Assembly: GCA_002417685.1 (NCBI GenBank)
Contig: DICP01000078.1
Coordinates: forward strand, 4,499-12,794
Direction of reading: 5' to 3'
Origin: Candidatus Mesolinea sp. UBA5823
GTDB lineage: Bacteria > Chloroflexota > Anaerolineae > Anaerolineales > Anaerolineaceae
Length of the DNA stretch: 8,296 bases
Position numbers and translations under genes: made by a program. This document shows positions 1 to 5,980 of this stretch, piece by piece; the stretch's first letter is position 1, and the number at the start of each line of letters is the position of its first letter. Below the pieces are notes generated by a model, which saw nothing but the letters and a program-made list of their open reading frames with translations, ran no database searches and was not told where the DNA came from.

Positions 1-1133
1 GTACCAGATATGTGAAGTGCGTCCATAATAGGCTGGGTGCAGTGCTGCCCCGTGCGCACGGCAACGCCATAATTATCAAGGAGGATACCCATATCATAAT
101 GTTGGATGCCTTCCACATTGAAAGGCAAGATGCTTGAGCGCTTACGCGGATTACCATAAAGCGTCAACCCCGGGATAGTGCTTAGCTGCTCCACCCCGTA
201 GTCGAGCAGCTGCTCCTCATAGGCTTCCAGCTCGTAGGGGTCGAACTGGCTCAGATAATCGATCGCAACGCCCAAGCCAATCGCATCGGCAACGTTAGGC
301 GTGCCAGCTTCGAACTTATAAGGCAGCGCAGCAAAGGTAATGCGATGGCTCGTCACCTGATCGATCATTTCTCCGCCGGATTGATAAGGCGGCATTTGCT
401 CTAACCACTTTTCCTTGCCATAGAGCACGCCAATGCCCATCGGAGCGTACATTTTATGCCCGGAAAAGACGTAGAAATCGGCATCCAGCGCCTGAACATC
501 ATGCTCTGGCAGGTGCTGCACGGCTTGGGCAGCATCCACCAGCACCGGTACGCCAGCAGCATGCACCAATGGGATAATTTCATCCAGCGGGTTGACTGTG
601 CCCAAAGAATTGGAAACTTGGTTGAGCGCTACCAAGCGGGTTTTTTCGTTGAGCATCCCTTTCAGAGCTTCCAAGTCCAGCTCGCCATTGGCATCGAAGG
701 GCACCACGCGAAAGTGCGCCCCTTTGCGTTGGCAGAGTTGATACCATGGCACATAATTGCTATGGTGTTCCAGCTCTGTGACGATAATTTCATCGCCGGC
801 GTGTACAAAGGCTTCGCCAAAAGAGAAAGCCACCAGATTGATCGACTCGGTGGTGCCACGCGTGAAAATAACCTCGTAGGTATTGGCAGCATTGATATAG
901 TGCGCCACTTTGCTGCGCGCTTCTTCGAACGCATCCGTGGCACGCACAGCCAGAGTGTGGTTACCGCGATGCACATTGCTGTTTAGGTTAATGTAATAGT
1001 TAGCTAAGGCTTCCAAAACTACCTGCGGCTTCTGCGTGGTAGCGGCGTTATCCAAATAAATTAATGGATGATCATTTATCTTGGAGGAAAGTATGGGGAA
1101 GTCATCACGAGCAGAGATAATTGATTTTGACAT
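1..1133 (-). CDS. sufS: SufS-type cysteine desulfurase, C-terminus cut by window edge
   Basis: PLP-dependent class V aminotransferase-fold enzyme that takes sulfur from L-cysteine as a persulfide for Fe-S cluster assembly; cytoplasmic. 377 complete codons are visible and about 30-40 C-terminal residues of the usual 405-420 lie outside the window. Visible marks are the N-terminal YLDNAATTQKP (26-36), the cofactor-stacking histidine in LEHHSN (His123), the PLP-contacting aspartate in VLVDAAQ (Asp200), the Schiff-base lysine in SGHK (Lys227) and the persulfide cysteine in RTGQHCTQP (Cys365). The RxGxHCxQP context marks group II (SufS) rather than IscS/NifS. The ATG at 1133 is preceded by GAAAGGG four bases upstream and an extended -10 at 1161-1166. 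It is divergent from the phoB-like gene. Partner suf genes (sufU/sufE, sufBCD) are not visible and could lie beyond the left edge. Confidence 0.93.
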   Translation of the reverse strand, partial: MSKSIISARDDFPILSSKINDHPLIYLDNAATTQKPQVVLEALANYYINLNSNVHRGNHTLAVRATDAFEEARSKVAHYINAANTYEVIFTRGTTESINLVAFSFGEAFVHAGDEIIVTELEHHSNYVPWYQLCQRKGAHFRVVPFDANGELDLEALKGMLNEKTRLVALNQVSNSLGTVNPLDEIIPLVHAAGVPVLVDAAQAVQHLPEHDVQALDADFYVFSGHKMYAPMGIGVLYGKEKWLEQMPPYQSGGEMIDQVTSHRITFAALPYKFEAGTPNVADAIGLGVAIDYLSQFDPYELEAYEEQLLDYGVEQLSTIPGLTLYGNPRKRSSILPFNVEGIQHYDMGILLDNYGVAVRTGQHCTQPIMDALHISG

Positions 1134-1137
1134 AAAG

Positions 1138-1169
1138 CCCTTTCAACTGTTAACGCTAACATTTTACCA
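1138..1169 (-). promoter_or_regulatory. Extended -10 promoter and ribosome binding site for sufS
   Basis: On the minus strand TGG immediately precedes TAAAAT (plus-strand 1161-1166), matching the TGn-TATAAT extended -10 pattern with one mismatch in the hexamer. No good -35 lies 16-18 bases upstream, as is common for extended -10 promoters. The expected start near 1154 would leave a leader of about 20 nt containing GAAAGGG at 1138-1144. Position relative to the ATG is good; activity is inferred. Confidence 0.45.
1148..1161. repeat. Inverted repeat TGTTA-ACGC-TAACA, possible operator
   Basis: A perfect 5-4-5 inverted repeat sits exactly where the sufS transcription start is expected, just downstream of the -10 at 1161-1166. 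A protein bound here would block initiation. The same TGTTA/TAACA half-sites recur at 1254-1263. No regulator can be named from the sequence. Confidence 0.35.
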
Positions 1170-1240
1170 TCAGGTGACTGACTATCAGAACCTTGCACAA
1201 GTCCAAGAGCCGTTGTACAAAAAGCTGCGCAGCGAATTTA

Positions 1241-1286
1241 TTGTAGGTTACAATTGTTAACAAATAGGATAAAGCATAAATATTTT
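1241..1286 (+). promoter_or_regulatory. Candidate promoter region for the phoB-phoR pair, with TTGTTAACAA palindrome
   Basis: An A/T-rich stretch upstream of the response regulator. Weak pairings are TTGTAG (1241) with TAGGAT (1265-1270) at 18 bp, or TTGTTA (1254) with TAAATA (1277-1282) at 17 bp; neither is close to consensus. The perfect 10-bp palindrome TTGTTAACAA at 1254-1263 lies inside and shares its half-site with the dyad at 1148-1161. I do not see a convincing Pho box of regular direct repeats, so autoregulation by PhoB is not supported here. Confidence 0.3.
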
Positions 1287-1329
1287 AGATTAGTGGTCTT
1301 TTCTTTTTGCATTTTGGATTGGAGGATGC

Positions 1330-2040
1330 GTGGCGGAAAAAATTTTAGTGGTCGACGATGAAATTTCCCTGCAAGAAACTTTAGCTTATAACCTTAGCAA
1401 AGAAGGTTACACCGTTGAGGTCGCGGGAGATGGCAATCAGGCTTTGGAATTGGCGCGCAGTTCAAAGCCGGATTTAGTGATCTTAGATGTGATGCTCCCC
1501 GGCTTGGATGGCTTTGAGGTCTGCCGTATTCTGCGCCAAGAGGCTAATATTCCGGTGTTAATGCTCACCGCTCGGGATGATGAAATTGACCGCGTGGTCG
1601 GTTTGGAAGTGGGCGCGGATGACTACTTGGTTAAACCTTTCAGCATGCGCGAGTTGAATGCACGCATCAAAGCTTTGTTGCGTCGTGTGCGCCTTATCCG
1701 CGAGGAAGTGGAATCCAGCGCGCTAGAAAGCGCACAACCTAAACTGCTCACCTTCAATGACCTGGTGATTGATATGACGCGCCGCGAAGTGCGGCTGGGC
1801 AACGATGTCTTGCAGCTTAAGCCCAAGGAATACGAATTGCTGCTGTATATGGGGCAGCACAAGGGTCAGGTGCTGACGCGAGAAGTGATTCTCGAGCACG
1901 TCTGGGGCTGGGATTTTGTTGGAGATTCGCGTACAGTGGATGTGCACATCCGTTGGCTGCGCGAGAAAATCGAACAGAACCCAGAAAGCCCGCAGCGCAT
2001 CATAACTGTAAGAGGTGCTGGCTATCGCTTTGAAGGATAG
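1330..2040 (+). CDS. phoB: PhoB-like response regulator (OmpR/PhoB family)
   Basis: DNA-binding response regulator of 236 residues, normal for the family. The receiver domain (about 3-118) has the acidic pocket Asp9-Asp10-Glu11, the phosphoacceptor Asp53 in ILDVMLPG, switch Thr80 and Lys102 in the VKPF motif. A linker of about 20 residues leads to a winged-helix effector domain (about 138-235) with the recognition-helix motif RTVDVHIRWLREKIE (201-215) and the closing VRGAGYRFE. The start is GTG with GGAGGA 3 bases upstream. The kinase gene follows after 6 nt, so the two are surely co-transcribed. Proximity to PhoR-like and PhoU genes suggests phosphate control, but PhoB, PhoP, RegX3 and WalR-type regulators are hard to separate by sequence alone. 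Confidence 0.92.
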   Translation: MAEKILVVDDEISLQETLAYNLSKEGYTVEVAGDGNQALELARSSKPDLVILDVMLPGLDGFEVCRILRQEANIPVLMLTARDDEIDRVVGLEVGADDYLVKPFSMRELNARIKALLRRVRLIREEVESSALESAQPKLLTFNDLVIDMTRREVRLGNDVLQLKPKEYELLLYMGQHKGQVLTREVILEHVWGWDFVGDSRTVDVHIRWLREKIEQNPESPQRIITVRGAGYRFEG

Positions 2041-2046
2041 AGCACT

Positions 2047-3465
2047 ATGAAGTTCCGCTTCGATTGGAAAGCTGACCTGCCGTATGTGCTTGTTCTGCTT
2101 TTCAGCTTAACTTTTCTTTTATTTTTTATCCCCTATCAAGTCCAGCAAGCTTATCAAGCCTCAGCCCAGAGCGGCTTGCCCGTGGACCTAACTTGGGTTT
2201 ATCTTTCTATCGTACTTGCTGGGCTGCTAATCATTGCCATTTTTATCGTTTCGCGCTGGCGATATGCCGAAAGGATTGCCGCGGCGCTTAAGCAGCTCAC
2301 CCGAGCCACACGCCAGTTAGGTGAAGGCCGCTATGAAGGTGTTGAGGTGCCCAGCCGTCTGGAAAAGGTTCCCGAAATGCAAGAGCTCAGCCAAGCTTTG
2401 GAAGAGACCGCACATCAAATCGACGAACAGATTTCCGCACTTTCAAAAGAGCGTGCCATGCTCTCTACCGTGCTGAGCCAAATGACGGATGGCGTCTTGA
2501 TTGCCGATTCCGAAGGGCACGTGCAGCTGCTGAACGCCGCCGCAGAACGTCTGTTTAAAATTAAGGCGCAAAAAGCATTGGGGCGCTCCGTCGTGGAGGT
2601 CATGCGCCATCATGCATTAATAGATTTGTGGTCAAAGACGCGCGATGCAGAACCAGCGACTATTACATTAGAAATGGGTGCTGAGCATAAATTCTTGCAA
2701 GTGGTGGGCATTCCTTTAGGTGCAGAACTACCTGGCCGGTCCATGCTGCTTTTCCAAGACCTCACGCAGGTACATCACCTGGAAACTGTACGTAAAGACT
2801 TTATCTCCAATATCTCTCATGAGTTGCGCACTCCGATGGCTAGCCTGAAAGCAATCAGTGAAACCCTGCTGGATGGCGCCTTGGAAGACCCTCCAGCGGC
2901 GCGGCGCTTTGTGGTACGCATGGATACTGAGGTGGATAACCTGACTTTGCTGGTGAATGAACTTTTGGAGCTTTCGCGCATTGAAAGCGGTCGCACCAAT
3001 TTCGAATTTCAACGCGTTACGCCTCTCCAGCTCCTTTCCAAACCTTGCGAACGCATGTCTCTCCAAGCGGAGCGTGTAGGCCTCAGCTTGAGCTTAGATT
3101 GCCCACCCGATCTGCCGGCTGTATTTGCCGATCCAGACCGCATTTCCCAGGTGGTGATCAACCTGCTACATAATGCCATCAAATTCACCCCGCCAGGCGG
3201 GCATATCCAGGTGAGTGCCTGGACACACGAAAACAGTGTCGTCTTTATGGTGCGCGATAATGGCGTAGGCATAGCCCAAAAAGACTTAACACGCATCTTT
3301 GAGCGCTTTTACAAAGCTGACCGTGCGCGCACAGGCGGAGGCACAGGGTTAGGTTTGTCTATCTCCAAACACATGGTGGAAGCACATGGCGGAAAAATCT
3401 GGGCTGAAAGTGAGGAAGGGAACGGCAGTAGTTTCTTTTTCACTATCCCAATCGCATCAAAATGA
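2047..3465 (+). CDS. phoR: PhoR-like membrane sensor histidine kinase
   Basis: Sensor kinase of 472 residues. Two transmembrane segments (about 11-30 and 51-70) are separated by only about 20 residues, too short for an extracellular sensory domain, as in PhoR proteins that sense through membrane partners. Then come a HAMP-like linker (about 71-130), a PAS domain (about 135-245, containing DGVLIADSEGHVQLLNAAAE), the dimerisation/phosphoacceptor helix FISNISHELRTP with His258, and the ATPase domain with N box (Asn376 in LLHNAIKF), G1 box DNGVGI (404-409), F box FERFYK (418-423) and G2 box GGGTGLGLS (430-438). All catalytic boxes are intact. It autophosphorylates His258 and passes phosphate to Asp53 of the adjacent regulator. 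ATG at 2047 with AGGA overlapping the end of the regulator gene. PhoR is preferred over WalK/VicK because of the neighbouring phoU. Confidence 0.9.
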   Translation: MKFRFDWKADLPYVLVLLFSLTFLLFFIPYQVQQAYQASAQSGLPVDLTWVYLSIVLAGLLIIAIFIVSRWRYAERIAAALKQLTRATRQLGEGRYEGVEVPSRLEKVPEMQELSQALEETAHQIDEQISALSKERAMLSTVLSQMTDGVLIADSEGHVQLLNAAAERLFKIKAQKALGRSVVEVMRHHALIDLWSKTRDAEPATITLEMGAEHKFLQVVGIPLGAELPGRSMLLFQDLTQVHHLETVRKDFISNISHELRTPMASLKAISETLLDGALEDPPAARRFVVRMDTEVDNLTLLVNELLELSRIESGRTNFEFQRVTPLQLLSKPCERMSLQAERVGLSLSLDCPPDLPAVFADPDRISQVVINLLHNAIKFTPPGGHIQVSAWTHENSVVFMVRDNGVGIAQKDLTRIFERFYKADRARTGGGTGLGLSISKHMVEAHGGKIWAESEEGNGSSFFFTIPIASK

Positions 3466-3506
3466 TTGCACTTAAACAGACCTTTACGCCGCTTCACATA
3501 GGCTTA

Positions 3507-3546
3507 ACTAATATGAATTAGTGATTTAATCCGAATGTGATATAGT
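3507..3546 (+). promoter_or_regulatory. Perfect dyad next to an extended -10 hexamer, upstream of phoU
   Basis: ACTAAT (3507-3512), spacer ATGA, ATTAGT (3517-3522) form a perfect 6-4-6 inverted repeat. Eighteen bases after its right arm is TGA-TATAGT (3538-3546), an extended -10 pattern. The dyad covers the place where a -35 hexamer would lie, and no good -35 exists, which fits an operator or activator site. Function is inferred. Confidence 0.35.
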
Positions 3547-3619
3547 CATATAAAGCGAATTGGACTTTCACCACTCTTTTTGCTTTTACACAGAGACCAA
3601 AACGCACATATTCAGCCTC

Positions 3620-3665
3620 TGGACGATTAAGCACGGTAGTGATATTATCTGACCAATTCAAAGGA
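3620..3665 (+). promoter_or_regulatory. Sigma70-type promoter and ribosome binding site for phoU
   Basis: TGGACG at 3620-3625 (4 of 6 to TTGACA), a 17-bp spacer, and TATTAT at 3643-3648 (5 of 6) preceded by TGA as an extended -10. Transcription would begin near 3655, then AAGGA at 3661-3665 and ATG at 3672. This arrangement gives phoU its own promoter apart from phoBR and decides its start codon, since the upstream in-frame GTG at 3639 lies inside the promoter. Confidence 0.5.
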
Positions 3666-3671
3666 ACTAAC

Positions 3672-4352
3672 ATGCCCCGTCTGGCACTTGACCGTGAAAT
3701 ACGCCAAATTCAAGATGAAATCCTGCTCTTAGGCAGTTTAGTAGAGCAGGCGATTCTCAATGCCGTAGAAGCACTCAAAACTCGTGACGTTCAGGCTGCT
3801 GAGGCAGTAATCCGTGATGACCGCTACATCAACGATAAACGTTTCGCCATCGAAAACCGCATCTTGATTCTCTTCGCAACCCAATCTCCCATGGCACATG
3901 ACCTGCGCTTATTGGCTGCAGATCTGGAAGTTATTACCGAGTTGGAACGAATTGGCGACTATGCCAAGGGAATAGCCAAAGTGGCAATGCAAGTTGCCAA
4001 TGACGAAATCCCCATCCCAATCCGAGAGATAACCATGATGGCAGATATGGCTGTCTCGATGCTGCACCGCGCCTTGGGGGCATTCATCGCTGAAGATGTC
4101 AGCGTTGCCCGTAGCCTGCCCGAAGAAGATGACCAGGTGGATGAGCTCTATAATCTTGTCTACCGCAAAATTGTGCAAAATATGATCGCTAACCCGGAAG
4201 TAATCGACCTGTCGAATCAAGTTTTCTGGGTAATCCACAACCTCGAGCGAACTGCGGATCGCGTGACCAACATTTGCGAACGCATTCTCTTCATTGCTAC
4301 TGGTGAGCTCGTCGAGATGGACACCACCGACGATGAGTTGGAAGAGGGATAA
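3672..4352 (+). CDS. phoU: PhoU-family phosphate signalling protein
   Basis: Cytoplasmic all-helical regulator that links the Pst phosphate transporter to the PhoR kinase and restrains phosphate uptake. The chosen start gives 226 residues, typical of the family, opening with PRLALDREIRQIQDEI. Two repeats of a three-helix bundle are visible, each with the metal-binding E-R-x-x-D signature: LERIGDYAKGIA (Glu92, Asp96) and LERTADRVTNICE (Glu192, Asp196). The tail (211-226) is acidic. An in-frame GTG at 3639 would add 11 residues but lacks a ribosome binding site and overlaps the promoter, so ATG 3672 with AAGGA is preferred. It lies 206 nt after the kinase on the same strand. No pst genes are present in the window, so its transporter partner must be elsewhere. 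Confidence 0.93.
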   Translation: MPRLALDREIRQIQDEILLLGSLVEQAILNAVEALKTRDVQAAEAVIRDDRYINDKRFAIENRILILFATQSPMAHDLRLLAADLEVITELERIGDYAKGIAKVAMQVANDEIPIPIREITMMADMAVSMLHRALGAFIAEDVSVARSLPEEDDQVDELYNLVYRKIVQNMIANPEVIDLSNQVFWVIHNLERTADRVTNICERILFIATGELVEMDTTDDELEEG

Positions 4353-4545
4353 GGTTTAGTCGATTCGTCTCTATACACCCATAAGTGCGATTTCCTTAGT
4401 TTTCAATTACAAATTTAGAATTATGATGTCAAGATAAATTAGAAATGTCCTAATCAGTGGATTAAGTCATCAGTATGAGTTTTTTCGCATACTTCAACAC
4501 CTTATTTCTTCTCGTCTATAATGGTTCTCAGTTGCCCTCACCCTG

Positions 4546-4601
4546 CCCTCTCCCAGCTCCAAATCACGTTCGTTTTTTAGCGTCAATCTGCTGGGAGAGG
4601 G
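4546..4601. repeat. Inverted repeat CCCTCTCCCAG / CTGGGAGAGGG
   Basis: Perfect 11-bp arms at 4546-4556 and 4591-4601 around a 34-nt A/T-richer centre. The left arm is preceded by CCCTCACCCTG, the right arm followed by TGG. The CCCTCACCC...CCCTCTCCC wording resembles the dispersed intergenic palindromes common in many bacterial genomes. Whether it is multicopy here cannot be seen. Confidence 0.6.
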
Positions 4602-4614
4602 TGGTTCTTTTGCT

Positions 4615-4638
4615 GGCGGGGGCGGCTGCCCCCCCGCC
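4615..4638. repeat. Very G/C-rich hairpin
   Basis: GGCGGGGG (4615-4622) pairs perfectly with CCCCCGCC (4631-4638) over 8 bp, all G-C pairs, with an 8-nt loop. It is not followed by a T run, so it is not a standard terminator by itself, though it would strongly stall transcription or replication. Confidence 0.55.
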
Positions 4639-4649
4639 TGCAAACATCT

Positions 4650-4709
4650 TTCCCCTCACCAGCATCGGGCTGAAAGTTTTACACTGAAACGAGACACTGG
4701 GGAGGGGAA
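4650..4709. repeat. Inverted repeat TTCCCCTCACCAG / CTGGGGAGGGGAA
   Basis: Thirteen-base arms at 4650-4662 and 4697-4709 match at 12 of 13 positions around a 34-nt centre. The centre length equals that of the repeat at 4546-4601, and both arm pairs read pyrimidine-rich then CAG inward, so the two look like related units of one repeat type. Confidence 0.55.
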
Positions 4710-4750
4710 TCAAAGAATTGGGGGGTATGAACATATTGCGATCTTCTTGA

Positions 4751-4776
4751 ACTTGGTTTCAAGTTTTTAGTGCAAC
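4751..4776 (+). repeat. Left terminal inverted repeat of the IS30-family element
   Basis: Contains TTTCAAG (4757-4763) and TTTAGTGCAAC (4766-4776). It overlaps the last codons and the stop of the transposase gene. Pairs with 5794-5819, about 19 of 26 positions by eye. Confidence 0.7.
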
Positions 4777-5769
4777 AAGTTGATTAATGACCTCATCAGG
4801 CTTCAAATAACCTAAGGCTCTACGTGGACGATCATTGAGTTTCCTTTGAACTTCGAGGATCTGTTCTTTGCTAACCTGAGTGAAATCGGTACCTTTCGGA
4901 AAATATTGCCTGATCAAACCGTTGGTATTCTCATTAGTCCCCCGCTCCCAAGGAGAACCAGGATGGGCAAAATAGACTTGAATACCGGTGTCAATGGTGA
5001 CTTGCTCGTGTTCGCTCATTTCCTTGCCCTGGTCATAGGTCAAACTCTTCTTGAGCTCTGCTGGCAAGCTTTTGAAAGCCTCAGCATAAGCTTCCCTGAC
5101 ACTTGCAGCATCTTTATGCTCCCCTAAAGAAACAAGGATGGTGTATCGGGTAGTACGCTCAACCAAGGTTCCTAAAGCACTGTGTTTGTATTTCCCTAAG
5201 ATCAAATCCCCTTCCCAATGCCCGGGCACACTGCGCTCAGCAACTTCAGCTGGCCGTTCTTCTATAGAGAGCATATTGGCAATCTTGCCCCGAGTTTCAG
5301 TGGCATCCCCTCTTTTTTGGGGCCGACGATGCTTGCGTTCTTGACTCAAACCTTTGATTAAGAGCTGTTTTAGCTCTCCGCGGGGAAGCACATAGATGTA
5401 TTGGTAAATGGCTTCATGAGAGACTTGCATGTTCATATCCCAAGCATACTCTATCTTGAGCCGTTTTGAAATCTCCTGAGGTGACCATTCCCTTTGAAGT
5501 TTCTCCATTACATAGCTCAATAAGCCTTCTTGCTTCTCTATCTTCCGCTTTCCTCGCTTTCGTGATGAGGCTGCGGCTTTGGCACGTCTGCTGGCTGAAA
5601 AGGCACGATAGCCGCTTTTGCCTCTGCTACGCCTAATCTCACGAGATATAGTGCTCGGAGAACGCCCTAACTCTCTTGCCAGTTGCCGAATGGATTTGTG
5701 TTGAGCTAATCCGCGGCTGATACTTTCTCGTTCTTGATCTGCTAATCGTGTGTATCTCTTATTCTGCAT
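4759..5769 (-). CDS. IS30-family DDE transposase
   Basis: 336 residues, full length. An N-terminal helix-turn-helix (about 10-48, KSIRQLARELGRSPSTISREIRR) binds the terminal repeats, a basic linker follows (about 60-80), and the RNase H-like catalytic domain begins near 180. The catalytic triad is visible: Asp188 in GHWEGDLI, Asp246 in TYDQGKEM and Glu280 in the ERGTNENTNGLIRQ block, with 33 residues between the second Asp and Glu as in IS30 (DD33E). The C-terminal LNDRPRRALGYLKPDEV is the family signature. ATG at 5769; the nearest purine-rich site, GAGGAG at 5784-5789, is 14 bases away, longer than usual. It catalyses excision and insertion of its own element, often through circle intermediates in this family. 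Confidence 0.95.
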   Translation of the reverse strand: MQNKRYTRLADQERESISRGLAQHKSIRQLARELGRSPSTISREIRRSRGKSGYRAFSASRRAKAAASSRKRGKRKIEKQEGLLSYVMEKLQREWSPQEISKRLKIEYAWDMNMQVSHEAIYQYIYVLPRGELKQLLIKGLSQERKHRRPQKRGDATETRGKIANMLSIEERPAEVAERSVPGHWEGDLILGKYKHSALGTLVERTTRYTILVSLGEHKDAASVREAYAEAFKSLPAELKKSLTYDQGKEMSEHEQVTIDTGIQVYFAHPGSPWERGTNENTNGLIRQYFPKGTDFTQVSKEQILEVQRKLNDRPRRALGYLKPDEVINQLVALKT

Positions 5770-5793
5770 ACGAATGATTTTATCTCCTCATCC

Positions 5794-5819
5794 GTTGCAC
5801 TAAATCCTTGAGACTAGGC
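5794..5819 (-). repeat. Right terminal inverted repeat of the IS30-family element
   Basis: Read on the minus strand it carries TCAAG then TTTAGTGCAAC, matching the left end. On the plus strand it contains TTGAGA (5808-5813), a close match to a -35 hexamer pointing out towards the kinase-like genes, but no -10 lies at proper distance. Confidence 0.7.
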
Positions 5820-5887
5820 TTTTTTAATGTTCTGGACATTTTCAACGCCCTCCATACTTATGAGTCGCAATTTGATGGCGATTCCTT

Positions 5888-5893
5888 TATAAT
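5888..5893 (+). promoter_or_regulatory. Consensus -10 hexamer upstream of the kinase-like pair
   Basis: TATAAT in the A/T-rich stretch between the IS and the first kinase-like gene. No recognisable -35 lies 16-18 bases upstream (nearest TTGATG at 5872 is only 10 bases away). If used, the leader would be about 80 nt to the GTG at 5981. This is the only good promoter element between the IS and the operon. Confidence 0.3.
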
Positions 5894-5980
5894 AACCTCA
5901 GAGTGATATTTTAAAGAGAAAAATCTTTTTTACGCTCATCTTTTGCATACGTGAATGCATTGTCGATAAGTGAGGCTCTC

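Larger units (their letters stand above)
4353..4750. other. Intergenic region without a credible gene, rich in palindromes
   Basis: About 400 bases between phoU and the IS. The first part (to about 4530) is A/T-rich, with a small dyad TAATC-AGTG-GATTA (4451-4464) and an isolated TATAAT at 4517-4522 lacking a good -35. The second part (about 4535-4710) turns abruptly G/C-rich and holds three nested or consecutive inverted repeats, listed separately. No U-tailed terminator is clear after phoU. The one open frame here (4475-4687) runs through the palindromes, lacks a ribosome binding site and looks accidental. Confidence 0.6.
4751..5819 (-). mobile_element. Complete IS30-family insertion sequence
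   Basis: One transposase gene flanked by imperfect terminal inverted repeats of about 26 bp, total about 1.07 kb, the usual size for the family. The inner 11 bases of the repeats (TTTAGTGCAAC) are identical at both ends, as is TCAAG further out. The outer limits are uncertain by a few bases and I could not identify a short target duplication. The transposase reading frame is uninterrupted, so the element may be active. It sits between phoU and the kinase-like/CHAD genes and interrupts no recognisable gene. Confidence 0.8.

Noticed and set aside
456..986. 176-residue open frame on the plus strand
   Set aside because: It lies wholly opposite the sufS coding sequence, whose product has all family motifs; this frame has no recognisable motif or ribosome binding site.
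1141..1170. Pho box (direct repeats bound by PhoB/PhoP)
   Set aside because: TTAAC-like words occur but not at the regular 11-bp spacing of known Pho boxes; an inverted-repeat reading fits better.
3639..3671. Upstream GTG as the start of phoU
   Set aside because: It overlaps the best promoter -10 and lacks a ribosome binding site; ATG 3672 has AAGGA and gives the normal family N-terminus.
4475..4687. 70-residue open frame downstream of phoU
   Set aside because: It runs through the palindromic repeats, giving low-complexity Pro/Ala/Leu sequence; no ribosome binding site and no known domain.
4535..4710. CRISPR array
   Set aside because: The repeats are inverted, few and unequal; there are no regularly spaced direct repeats or cas genes.
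5951..5980. Upstream GTG as the start of kinase-like paralog 1
   Set aside because: No ribosome binding site precedes it, whereas GTG 5981 has GAGG at five bases. Not excluded, since the extra 10 residues are in frame.
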